Assembly: GCA_025769875.1 (NCBI GenBank)
Contig: JAGFNK010000008.1
Span: 1 to 64,000 of the forward strand
DNA: 64,000 nucleotides
Source: Russula earlei
Lineage: Eukaryota > Basidiomycota > Agaricomycetes > Russulales > Russulaceae
Direction: 5' to 3'
Shown here: positions 21,406 through 32,781 of the stretch, piece after piece
Position numbering within the stretch: position 1 is the stretch's first letter
How the letters are laid out: each line of letters opens with the position of its first letter
The notes under the pieces: generated by a model
What the model saw: the letters and a program-made list of their open reading frames with translations, nothing else
Told to the model about the DNA's origin: nothing
Database searches by the model: none
Translations under genes and position numbers: made by a program

Positions 21406-21869
21406 TGGTCCCGGGAGGAAGGGAAAGTGGTAATGTTATAAGAGGTCGGAGACACTCTTACACCCGGCGCGGAATCAACCAACGGGCCACTTGAATGGAC
21501 GTTCTAACGTACACACGGCCACAAGTGATAGTATCGATCTAGTCTAGAGAGGCCTGGCTTTCAAATAAAAACGATCGACTAGGCGGTCTGCACATATAGC
21601 AGCGCCTGAATATATAGAATGAATTAAGCAGACCCGTCCAGCGTGGCCAGTGTGGCGCGGCGCTGCCTGCCGTCGCCCGTCGATCCTGCGAAATAGCAAA
21701 ACAACTTGTTCTCTCCCTTTCAAACCAGGCCACTCACCCCCTGTTATACCTCCAATACACTTTCCACTCCCCGCTAGCAGCTTCTCCGCGTATGTTTATC
21801 AGTCAATTCTTCGTAATCGCTGCACCCTAACGCTCCGATCAGATTGACAACAGTCCCTGCAAGACAAAT

Positions 21870-24057
21870 ATGGATCCAGGACTCGGAGTCGATGAGGTAC
21901 TACCTGTCTCTATTTCTCCACGAAAAGCCGGATAATACTTTTTAAGATCACGCCGATTGCGTTGCTCATGGATGAGCTGCGTTCCGAGGACGTCCAGCTA
22001 CGGTTGAACGCCATTCGTCGTGTGTCCACGATAGCGCTCGCCCTGGGCCCTGATCGCGCGCGAGAGGAACTTATCCCCTTCCTTCAAGATTCTGTAGACG
22101 ATGAAGATGAGGTCCTCTTGGCCCTCGCGGATGAGCTGGGGAAGAGCTTTGAGGAATATATCGGCGGAAAGGAGTATGCCTATGTGCTGCTCGGACCGCT
22201 AGAAAACTTGTCTGCAGTTGAAGAGACTCTAGTCAGAGACAAGGTTCGTTTCATTCTCGAGACGGGCCGTTGTCGTGTGCACAGGAAACCGGCAGCTCAT
22301 GCCACGCGTTGGACGCGTTACAGGCCGCAGAATCCATTTCCAAGATCGCTGCCATCCTCAACCCACAGCAGATCGAGCAACACTACATCCCTCTTCTCAA
22401 TAGACTGTCCCATGGCGAGTGGTTTACATCTCGCACATCATCGGCCGCTTTGTATGCTCCCGTGTACTCCAAAGTATCGGCAGCAACTCAAGAGGAGTTG
22501 AGGAAAGGGTTCGCCGCCCTTGGGTCGGATGATACACCGATGGTTCGCCGAGCGGCGGCAAAATGGCTGGGTGTGAGCACAAGTTGTCACTTTGTGTCTG
22601 GAACTTCCTCATCGCGCAACACAGGCATTCGCGAAGAACCTTTCCAAACAACATATTTTATCGGATGGGCTGAACATATATCGCCGTCTTCAGGCAGATG
22701 ACCAAGACTCTGTGCGGCTACTGACGGTTGAGGATTTGGTTGTCATCGCCCAGCAGCTATCGCCCGCTGAGGTCAAGGAGCAACTGCTGAAGCAGATCAG
22801 GCAGAGTGTCTCAGACAAGGCTTGGAGGGTTCGATACATGGCCGCCAGTCACTTCAATGCGGTAAGTTGCATCGCCACCGACAATCCATCTTCTTGATAT
22901 GCTGTATCCAGCTATCCGAGGCAGTTGGAGTGGACCTTGTGAGGGAGGAGCTTGTCAATCACTACGTTCAGTTGCTGAAGGACAATGAAGCCGAAGTTCG
23001 CACGGCGGCCGCAGGGCAGATTCCAGGTATTGTGGTAACAATTTTTTTTTTGACGTGAGGTCTTCATCTCCACTTTTATACTTGAAGGATTTTCGAAATT
23101 GTTGGAACCGGAGGTTGTCATTGCCCGTATTGTACCGTTTGTTCGGGACCTCTGTCAAGACGGCTCTCAGCATGTCCGAGCCGCCCTTGCAAATCAGATT
23201 ACTGGGCTTGCACCTCTCCTCGGTCACGCACCCACCATCGACCACCTTCTTCAGCTCTTCTTGCACCTGCTGAAGGACGAATTTCCCGACGTGCGGTTGA
23301 ACATCATCAGTAAGCTCGAGCAAGTAAACGAAGGTGTGCTCTCCTCCATATAGAACCCGTAGTCGCTGAGCTCTGCTTCTCAGTCATCGGAATCCAACTG
23401 TTGGCCGACAACCTCTTACCGGCCATCGTTGAGTTAGCGGAGGATAAGTCATGGCGGGTACGACAGGCCATCATTGAATATATACCGCTACTGGCGACGC
23501 AACTGGGCAAAGATTTCTTCGATGAGCAACTCTCAAGCCTCTGCATGTCCTGGTTGGGGGATACTGTGTACAGCATCCGAGAGGCCGCGACGATCAATTT
23601 AAAGAAATTGACAGAGGTATTTGGTGTAGAGTGGGCTAGGACACAAATTGTGCCTAAAGTGGTCACCATGGGATCACATCCCAATTACCTTTATCGAATG
23701 ACCACCGTCCAGGCAATTGGGGTACGTCTCGATACTGGCTACTCGGCCAAGCCGCGCGGGGTTGACTGGCTTTCTTCCTAGACGATTGCGGCGTCTCTTA
23801 ATATCGATATCGTCTGTGACGAGATAATCGACGCGCTTCTTCGCCTCGCCAACGACCCTATTCCGAATATCCGATTCAACGTAGCAAGATCCTTGGAGGT
23901 GGTCGCGACGACGTATGGGAACACACGGGGAGGGAAGGAACTCGCGCAACAAAAGATCGTTCCTGTTTTGGAGGAGCTAATGGCGGATCAAGACGCGGAT
24001 GTTCGCTATTTTGCGAGCCTGGCGTCCCAGAGAACGCTCGCGACGATACAGGGCTGA
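21870..24057 (+). CDS. PP2A 65-kDa scaffold subunit A
   Basis: Regulatory/scaffold A subunit of protein phosphatase 2A (yeast Tpd3 family), built from HEAT repeats of about 39 residues. Exon 1 encodes MDPGLGVDE and is followed by [20 protein letters not shown], the usual first repeat. Repeats with the DD.D.VL.ALA and D.VRxxA patterns recur through the protein, for example [32 protein letters not shown] and [10 protein letters not shown]. The last exon ends [18 protein letters not shown]. At least six short introns, each splitting at or near repeat boundaries, were inferred. The protein holds the catalytic C subunit and one B subunit in the cytosol and nucleus. Confidence 0.93.
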
Positions 24058-24359
24058 GGTGATACAAATTTCCGTGCCGGGTGGGTTGACCGATACTCAT
24101 GATTTCGGGACTGCTGCAGCGAATCTGTCGCGATGGTCGCGGTGGTGGGGGGGAGGGGATGTCCCTTTAGCTTTCCTTTACGAAGACAACAATGGTGATT
24201 GTAAAAGCGTTCTGTGGGGGGGGGGCAATCAATGAGAAGTTGAAAATGGGTTGTGTGAGCCAAAGCCAGAAACCGGGGAGAGGGCGTGAGCGGTTTACAA
24301 ACCAAGCCGAAGCAGACGGCGCTTACCCGTTCCTCCCCCTTCTTCCCCGACTCTCTCTC

Positions 24360-27300
24360 ATGTCTTCTCTTCCTCTGCCCGACCCCGACTTGTCCGATGC
24401 CGATGACGATCAGCATCCATCTGAAGCTTCAAATAGGAAAAGGAGCAGCAGAGGTCCGTGCCCCTCGTCGCCTTCTCTTGCCCATCCAACTCTCCCTCCT
24501 TCACTCAGCGTGCGACCAGTGCCGCAAAACGAAGAGCAAATGCGAGAGGTTCAAAGGCGACGATGAACCCTGTAAGAGCTGCTCGGCAGCCGGAACAGGT
24601 ACTTCCGCCCCTTTTATCCCCTTGAACCGCGACAACTAAACGTCCCCGACTTGTCCGCCAGCTTGCACATTTTTAGGTATGCGCCCCGAGTTCCCAATAC
24701 CTCACACTCCTCGTGACCATCTCCGCCACATAACACAGGTCCGAGTTTCAAGCGCGGGCCTCCGAAGGGCTACATTCACGCCATCGAGCAAAGGTGGCAT
24801 CAGGTCGAGTCGGTTCTAGGCGCGATCCTGTCATCAACAGATCCACAAGTGAAAGCTCTTATCAAAAATTTGCACAAGGATGACCTCGCCCGAGATATCC
24901 TCACCAGGGTAGACACCGGGCCTTTTGTGAGTGGACCCCGCCCTCCTCTAAGCCATCGCTCGGGTGTACAACGGCACTTGTTACGTAGGGTCAGAGAGGA
25001 CGTCTGAGCATCTCGGCGGGAATGACTAAAGAAGACTTTTTTGCATCCATCATGAACAGTGATAACCAACATCCGCGCGATCCCTCGCGCCCCAAGAGGC
25101 AGTCCCGAATGTCACGCGAGATCGTTTCTTCGAGTACGTGGTACTTGACAGTTGTCATCGGTTTTTAGTCACGTCGTATTAGACAACTCGATGCTTGTTA
25201 CGCCAACCTTGGAGTGGCAGGATCACCTCTCGAGTACCTGTGCCAGGATAAGCAGGATAGAAATGTCGGGGTCTGCTCCTCCTCTCCACGTTGGCGGTCA
25301 ACCATCCCTTCAGCGTCGCCGACTGGATAAAGAAATTCCCATAGCATCAGACAGGACGCGTCTCTATCCCCTTGATCCAGTCTCTGGTGCGTGTGACCCA
25401 CAATCGTCTGCCTTCATTTTACCCTATCGCTCATGTAAATCCAGAGTCCGACGATACGGACGATGCAGCGTCTATGATTGGAGAATTGTCACTTGACGAA
25501 AATAGGGAGGTGAGTCGGATGTGGTCGTTGTGCAAAGTACCTCACCCGTCTCTCTCACTCTAGGTCCGATATCACGGCCTTATCAGCGGCCTTCACCTGC
25601 TATCACAAGCCGATCGCACTGATGAACGTAAAGTCGGCGGTGTCTGGTGAGAGAATCACCAAGGCTTGGTAATTCTACTAATCACTCGCCTAGGCAATTG
25701 CCAATGGCGCGCGTCTGGCCCCCCGCTGTCAATCAGTTCATACCGGAGGAAAATGTCAATGTCCCAATGCCACCTTTGGATGTGCAACGTCATTTGTTGG
25801 ACTTGTACTTTATTTATGTGCACCCCGTGTTTCCCGTCGTCCATAAGTCCCTCTTTTGGAAGGATTTTGAAGCAATGTAAGTGTGACATCCACTGGCATA
25901 CATAAAATGTTGAAGCTTACTGGTTCGTAGGCACTCGTTAGTTTTCTTGAGGGGGGGGGCGAAGTTAATTCATAACGCTTACATCTTCTCTAGTTTTGCA
26001 GGTAGTTCCATTCGGGAACGGCCGCACATCTCGAAACTCTTGCTCCTCTCTATGTTTGCCATCGCTGCGCGGTATGATCAGGTCGACTTACCTCCACTTG
26101 ACCCCGGGAATCTTTGGGAGGCAGGTTTGGACTATATGGTCCAAGCCAGGGAAGTATTGAGTAAGTTACCACGGCTCTCCTGCGGCGCAAATATATTTAT
26201 ATTGGCCAAGACCGCGTGTACCATTATTGTAGAGGAACCACATGCCAGGCCCTCTTACTTTTGGGATTGCGGGAATTCGGCATCGGTGAGATCATCCCAC
26301 ATATGGCCCAACCAAGAGACTCAATAATTGGGTTTGTAGGCCAAATGGAGCATGGCTGGCTCTACACAGGTAGGCAATACGGTTCTGATCACATGTCACT
26401 TACCGTTCACCAATCACCACCAAGGGATGGCTTTTCGCATGGTATGTCAAACGCACAGATACGTCGAGCTATCTCGTCCAATTAGCATGGCTTTAGGCGC
26501 AGGACCTCGGTCTCCATCGTGACGCAACACCCTGGCAGATGAATGGTAGGAGTATGTTTACTCCGCAAGAGCTGCAAGCGAGACAGCAGATATGGTGGGC
26601 ATGCGTAAGAGCGGATAAGTACGTAGAATATGGTCATTTTATATATACCAAGGCCCGTCTTATTTGGGCGTCAGATATACCGCAGTATACATGGGCCGGC
26701 CACCAACAATCTCGGAGTGGCACTTTGATACGCCGCCTCCTGAGGTAAGGTTCATTTAGTAATCATCCCCTCAATATTGTCTCTGACCGCTTCTTTCCCG
26801 GCTCTAGGATGAGGCGGACGAGCTCTGGGCACCACACAGGTCGGACCCTGCATCCATTGACTTCAAACCCGTCCCTAGTCGTACTTTGGCCACTTTGCGG
26901 AGAGTGGCGACACTCTGTGCGTTGCGATGTCTGTTCTGGGTCATTCCTAACCTCAGCACCATATGTATCATAGGTGTCATCAGTGGCAACGTGATAAATA
27001 GGATCTATCCTGTTCACCCTCCATCGCAGTCTGCCAAGCGTGCCGCCCTTGCGGAGCTAGGTGCCCAATTGGACCAATGGTACGCAGAGCTCCCCGAGTC
27101 ACTTGCGTTCAATCCAGCGAGCTCGCGGTCTATTCCACCGCCGAACGTGTTGCTGATGCACGCGACATACTGGAATACTGTACTCCTCCTACACCGAGCA
27201 TTGTGAGATTATGTTTACGGATCTTTCCCGACCTTTACTGACCATCGTTCGTAAACAAGCATACCGAAATGGAAACCAACACAGTGAGTCGGTCGCTTCT

Positions 27301-28284
27301 TGAAAACCTCGGCCCCATTGACCGGTTATAGAAGCCGACCTTCCTCGAGTAGCTCCCGAGAATCAGAAAAGTCGTTTGACATATGTCAATCCGCTGCATC
27401 ACACATGACTTCAATGTGTGCGTGCATCGTCGTCATGTTTTTATTGATAGCTTACCCCCAAGTTTGTAGTGGTCGCATATCGGAAACAGTACGGTATGAG
27501 CCACGGCGCTCTCTTGGTCACACAGCACTTATTCGCAGCGGGGTAAGTGCCATGTTCATTCCTACGGGCGTCTTTGTTTGACTATCAGCTCACAGAGTCA
27601 TGCAAGTCGTTACTCGTGCGTCCTCTGCAGGGGCGTGAAAGGATAATATTGACAGTTATCTATAGTGACTATGCGACCCCAGAATGTGCAAACCTCGGTT
27701 GTTTTGCAACAGACCTTGACGTGTCTCAAGGAAATGGGTGTAAGTCGTTATTTAGAACTTGCTCATGGTCACTTGACCGTCGACCTCTCGAACAGGTGAT
27801 ATGGCCAAGTGGCTATCGAGCTTGGGGCCTTATAGGTGGTGCCAAGGTTCATGTGGACAACGGTGTAATGAATACCAAAACGACGCAACGGTTAAAGCGA
27901 CATGCGGACGACGCCTTTGGAACAGAGGAAAGGAACAGAGCCGACCTGCTCCCACTGACCTTCAACTTCAACCGACCTGCAGGAGCAGACGTTGCAACCC
28001 CACAGGCATCCGGTGAGGATCGTCTCCTCGCACACATTCTTGGGATCGACTTTATCGAACCGTCAACGTCGTATGCTCCCGACTACGAATGGTGGCCGCG
28101 TGAGCAGAACAAACCGCGCAGTCCGGAAAGCCTGCACACCCTGTCACCCTCTCCAAAGTCGGGGTCAAGCCACAGCAGCCCTGCCGCGCCAATGGCCATC
28201 CCGTTCAGCTTCGACCAAACCCAAAACTTTTGGGATGTCCCGCTTCTGCAAGACATGAGCGTCAACTTTCTTACGGGCGCGTGA
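24360..28284 (+). CDS. Zn2Cys6 transcription factor with fungal_trans domain
   Basis: Gal4-type regulator. After an acidic first exon, residues about 32-60 form the zinc cluster, C-x2-C-x6-C-x9-C-x2-C-x6-C, beginning ACDQCRKTKSKC. The final cysteine is encoded by a 15-nt micro-exon (24662-24676). Next come GPSFKRGPPKGYIHAIE, a linker/coiled-coil start, and the middle-homology region PF04082 with LDLYFIYVHPVFPVVHKSLFW, LLLLSMFAIAARY, LLLLGLREFGIG and MFTPQELQARQQIWWACVRADKYV. The C-terminus is Pro/Ser-rich and ends DMSVNFLTGA. Many short introns. The PPKGYI context occurs in basidiomycete relatives of carbon-metabolism regulators, but target genes cannot be told from sequence. Confidence 0.85.
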
Positions 28285-28844
28285 GCGGACGGGAATTATT
28301 ATCTCAGTATGATTTCGAGCGTTCGATGTTTATCCATTTCATTTTTTTTTTCTATTCGACTTCTCTCAAAGTCTCCGATCTCTTAACAATCTCTCTCTCC
28401 GGTTCAGCTTTGTTTGAATATGTTGTCGTCGTTGTACCATCTGTAATTTGGATAGTTGAATGCTACTGACGCTCGCCGCTAGACCTGCATTTGCGTGTCA
28501 CACAGAAGTCATGTCCCCGTAGCAAGTGGATGGTCCTTCTGCGGGGCATCTGACTCGTCTGTGGTCCCGGTATTTCAGGCATTCTGGGAGGGTGCCATTG
28601 TCATCAAAGCGTAGAAAGCACAACACTCGGTGAATTTGTCTCCCTTTGCCTTATCTAGCAAGCTCTTGAGTTCTCCAGCTGTCCAATCTGTATATGATCG
28701 CCCCTGGCTGGCCAAGACAGTACATAAACCGATCATGATCACATACGTGAAAACTCTACACGTCGAATTTTACAAGCTGGTGGCCGCAAAATGATTACGG
28801 TCACAGTTAACGAAGGGCTGAACTCTTATGTTCAGATCGAGGTA
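28285..28844. other. Intergenic region, convergent ends
   Basis: About 560 bp between the 3' end of the Zn2Cys6 regulator and the stop of the minus-strand membrane protein. A T-rich stretch at 28340-28350 follows the regulator. I see no gene. Confidence 0.5.
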
Positions 28845-30620
28845 TCATATTGCATTAGAAGTCTTTTCTACGTCAACCCGGATCCCGTTGATACAATTCA
28901 CCTCAGCAGCCTTGAAGTCTTCTATTTCGTCGTCACCTACATCTCCCGATGCTTTGTGGTGGAGTCCATTGAGTTCGACGCAGTTATCATGGCCTATAAC
29001 GCCGAGATCGCTGCCAATAGTGCCGAGCATAGTACTCGAATTGACAGTAGCACTTTTAGCCGCAGCCGCATACGGTCGAGGCCTGCGGCCACATCCAGCA
29101 CCGCTGGTCCCTGAACCAGCCGTGGAACGTGTCTGGCTAAACATAATTCCAAAATGCATTCCCCTGGATCCATTTGAGTGAAACGCATGGCCATCGGAAT
29201 GTGTCACCGTCTCGGAGCCGCGTTCGCGGAGATCAAGAATCTTTGAGAAAAAAGTGAGTGATGCCGATTAGAAAAGAAAAATTCACACGGCCATACGAGA
29301 CGGCAAGCTAACACGGGGCTTAACATTACGCTTAAAGGGATATTGATCGCAGATATGGCCTGTCGGGGCCTGGATGATTGGATCAGCAAGAATATCCAAG
29401 GCAGAATATTGTCTTACTGCAGGTAGAATATCCCGTTAACCTATCGTGATCGGTCATTAGATGGCCGACGATCAGCGGTGGCAGCATTAAACAGAAAACG
29501 AGACAAACCAAATTTGCAATGGATATGAGCAAGTAATAGAAGACGCCTTCACGCAAAAAGGTCTGAATCAGATGGCTACTTGGCCCTCCGTTGCGCCGAC
29601 GGACATAAAAAGCTTTAAAAACGGTCATAAAGGTAACAATCGTATCAAATCCAAGAGGTGCGATCTGAGATCCTCGATCAGTGTAGAACCCGACTGAGTA
29701 TGGACGAGGACCAACGAAGAAGCCTAGAATATTGAGTGTTACAACACGGTTCCTACTCACCAACGGAAGGTTGACATACCAAGAAGATGGGCTGAATGAG
29801 GTTTGGACCTTGGAAAGCATGGACCCCGATCCTGGTGCCATGTCAAGCTCGAGAAAACCCAGATGGACGCTCAAAGCTCACGAAAGGAGGGGTGACAAAA
29901 GGCAAAACTGAAATATGAGGTAAGTTTTCGAACATAGAACAAGATAGGTCTTACCAAGCATCTGAGAGGTGTCGACATAGAGTTGATAGGCAACCATGCC
30001 TCCAAGCGCGCAGAGAAGGCCGGCTAGGACCCATTTGTTTCGATTAAAGAAGGCATAAGTCCGGATCAATAGCACAGCTAGGATATACGAAATGTTTAGT
30101 ATTGATCTGGACTAATAGCACGGACAGCAACGGACATTCTGAACCAACTTGGTTCCACATCGCCAGAGCTACCGGGATCTAGGACGGGTTATGACCGTAA
30201 AGCGAGTATGTACTAGAGAAGGGACCTGCTTTATAAATTTTCTGGCAAGTTTCGAGGCTGTGATTGTTGACAAAGGCGTAAAGTAGATAGGGAACGACCG
30301 AAATCACCCAATACCTGTGAACGTTGAGAAGCGAGATCGAAACATTTTGATCACCGTACCGGCAAAACAGGTACGCCACTTTGACTGGCGTCCAGGACGT
30401 CTTCCAAATCTGCGAGAGACCATATGAACTAAATGTGTGCGCAAGGGAAAGCTACACCAACGTATTGCCACTCTCTGGGCAAGCTTATGATCCAGTCCCA
30501 GAGGACGACGGTATCTGTCGAATAATAACATATCGATATCAACAGAAAATCGATAGATAAGTATCCTCACACATTGCTTTGAGATTCGGCAAAGAGTGGA
30601 TTAGATGGTAAGCCTATCAT
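28845..30620 (-). CDS. DUF6533-type multispanning membrane protein
   Basis: Member of a large family of seven-helix-like proteins in Agaricomycotina with unknown function. The first recognisable exon reads DTVVLWDWIISLPREWQY, then after an intron IWKTSWTPVKVAYLFCRYG, the DUF6533 signature. Further helices include VLLIRTYAFFNRNKWVLAGLLCALGG, a segment with GFDTIVTFMTVFKAF, LREGVFYYLLISIANLVCLVF and INIPLSVMLSPVLACRL. The cytosolic tail begins LDLRERGSETVTHSDG, a conserved ending of this family, followed by a Ser/Gly-rich stretch. The start is uncertain: possible ATGs near 30620 or further upstream do not splice cleanly into the first helix, so the 5' boundary is approximate. Confidence 0.72.
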
Positions 30621-31925
30621 GGTGACAAAGAGACGCACAACAGAAGTAGACCTGTGTCCTAGAGAGAGCATCAATTTGATTACCTGAAATGATATTGGGT
30701 TACGCACACGAAAATAAAGTGTTGGGCATTTTCAGGGGTGTCTGGCATAGGTGCAAAGCTCCAATGAGGGATGAAGGGGAAAAGGAGGGATCGAAAAGCA
30801 TTTTCCGTACGGGTATTTGTACGAATGACGGTTTCTGGTCATTGGATGAGAAGAGAAGCCTTCTGGAAAGAAATTCATACTGATTCGTTTTTGAACAAAG
30901 CACAACCGCTTTCGAGCATGTTGGATGTCTTTTTTGCCTAATGAGAAGTCGCGTCGAACGCTCGAAGCTGCCTCTCGCTTTCCTTTTTCGATGACACAGA
31001 TACAGTAGCGCAGCGCGCACTCTGGTCGTCTCCCAAGCCAATGCCTGAAGAGTCGTTTGTGCCATATCACCCGGGGACTCGCTCGTCACTTGTACTCACT
31101 TTGATGCGACCAGGGCTACCTACTCTTGTACATCTGTTCGTGCTTTCAGCCCACAACCGCTTCTGTACTCCGTACTGACCTGTCATCTCCTAGTGTCTTT
31201 TCTTGACATCCGGAACTCTCTACCTTCGCTTCTTCTACGTGCCTTCATTTGCTGTTGATTACGGTTGCGCTTGCTTATTGTGGCCCCTGTCGCGACTTTC
31301 ACTTGGGATTGGCCCCAGAGCATCACCACTTCGGTCCTCCTTTTCGGAGCTCATAAGACGACGTGTTATGAAAGGTTGGATGTCGAGCGGCGCTGGACAG
31401 CGGGTTTATATCTTTATTCGGCTCTGGCACGCATCCTACCTTCCTTCGTGCTGCCCACTGTGTTAACCGGGACTCTGCACGGTCGGTGGCCAACTACGAG
31501 AAGTCTATCCTCTGGCAACGCGGCCACGCGTCGAACGTCGTGTCCTGTTGTTGGTCCCATAATCCGAACCCGCTCGCAACGCTCTACAAGACTCACGTTC
31601 TCCCGGACGTTGAGTCTTCCTCGCCTCTTATCTTGTGCTCACTTCTCCCCGTGTGCGACAGCTGAAATGGAGTATTTACCGTGATAGCCTTTCCAGCGTT
31701 CTTCGATTCGAGGGAGAAATAATGTGAACGAGTGTCGATTGTTATATTATCAATCGTACCGTGTAGTTTATAGCGAACAATTACTATGTCGTTCTTTCGT
31801 CTCTGTCGCTCTCTTCGAGTCTCCATATCGGTTGTTTGTCACGTGCGGTGTTGCTGTATGTAAAAAAAATCGTTTATGTAATAACTTGGGTTTCTGCCAC
31901 CCCACCCAGCCCAGTTCCCAAGGTC
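30621..31925. other. Gap between the membrane protein and thioredoxin genes
   Basis: About 1.3 kb including the uncertain 5' end of the DUF6533-type gene. Open frames of 110-139 codons exist on both strands (30700-31089 minus, 31265-31684 plus), but their translations are basic or Ser/Arg-rich, lack recognisable motifs and overlap each other's frames. I support no gene here. Confidence 0.4.
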
Positions 31926-32640
31926 ATGATGACCATAACGCATATCACCTCACTCTCTCAACTTGATACTATCCTCAACAAGTCCCAAACAAAGCTAACT
32001 GTAAGCCGGTAGCTCGCCGTGGCCTTGCATAGTATTGTATGGTGCTCATGTATATGGCAGGTTATTGACTTCCATGCTACTTGGTATGCGTCATTCAACT
32101 AGTTGATTCAATCGAATTGGCTCAAGTAATTGCAGGTGTGGACCATGCCACGCCATAGCTCCTGCGTATGAAGCTCTGTCAAAGCAATATGCGAACGTGA
32201 ACTTCCTCAAATGTGACGTGGATGCTGCACAAGACGTCGCGGGTCGTTATGCTATTCGTGCTATGTGAGGTTTGGATACTTTCAACGGAGGACTCTTCTG
32301 AAACCTTTTTATGCTTAAAGGCCAACCTTCGTGTTTCTGAAAGGGCAGACGAAGGTCGACCAAGTCAAGGGTGCCGACAGGGCGTACGTTTTGTACCTCC
32401 TCAAGAACTTGACGCTTACTCATTTTTTCTAGTGCAATAGAGAACGCTCTGGGAAAGCACAGCTCCGGGTCAACTTCTGCTTTCTCAGGTAAAGGCCAAA
32501 GCCTGGGTGGATCTTCTGCCGCTCCCCAGCCTCCTCGGAATGCTGGCGTGGAAGCGCCGTTGGTCAATATTGACCCTCAGGTGAAGAAGCTACTCTACTT
32601 CCTTGGGGTATATCTGCTGTTCTGGTACCTGAGCAAGTGA
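31926..32640 (+). CDS. Tail-anchored thioredoxin-domain protein
   Basis: Thiol-disulfide oxidoreductase of about 165 residues. The thioredoxin fold occupies residues 1-105 with active site WCGPC at 33-37 in FHATWCGPC, cis-proline in MPTFVFLKG and the usual D in VIDFHAT. A 23-nt exon (32061-32083) lies between two introns, and the active-site Trp codon is split by the second. After a Ser/Gly/Pro-rich linker, residues 148-164 (KLLYFLGVYLLFWYL) form one hydrophobic helix at the extreme C-terminus. This predicts a tail-anchored protein with the catalytic domain facing the cytosol, unlike soluble thioredoxins; no signal peptide is present. Two adjacent in-frame ATGs (31926, 31929) are possible starts. 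Confidence 0.88.
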
Positions 32641-32781
32641 AAGTTAGGATCGTTTCTGTATTATGTAGAATAGAAATAGATAATATCTATCTTTATTGTG
32701 TTACGGTCACCTGACCGGGTCACGCCACGCTATCGAGTTTCGCATGTCCGCTCTTTGATAACCACGACACCCAAGGGTGAT

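Noticed and set aside
30700..31089. Minus-strand 129-codon gene or first exon of the DUF6533-type gene
   Set aside because: Two overlapping frames are open, neither shows a membrane helix or joins cleanly to the first recognised exon.
31200..31700. Plus-strand gene upstream of the thioredoxin
   Set aside because: Open frames of 87 and 139 codons overlap in different frames with Ser/Arg-rich content and no recognisable domain or start context.
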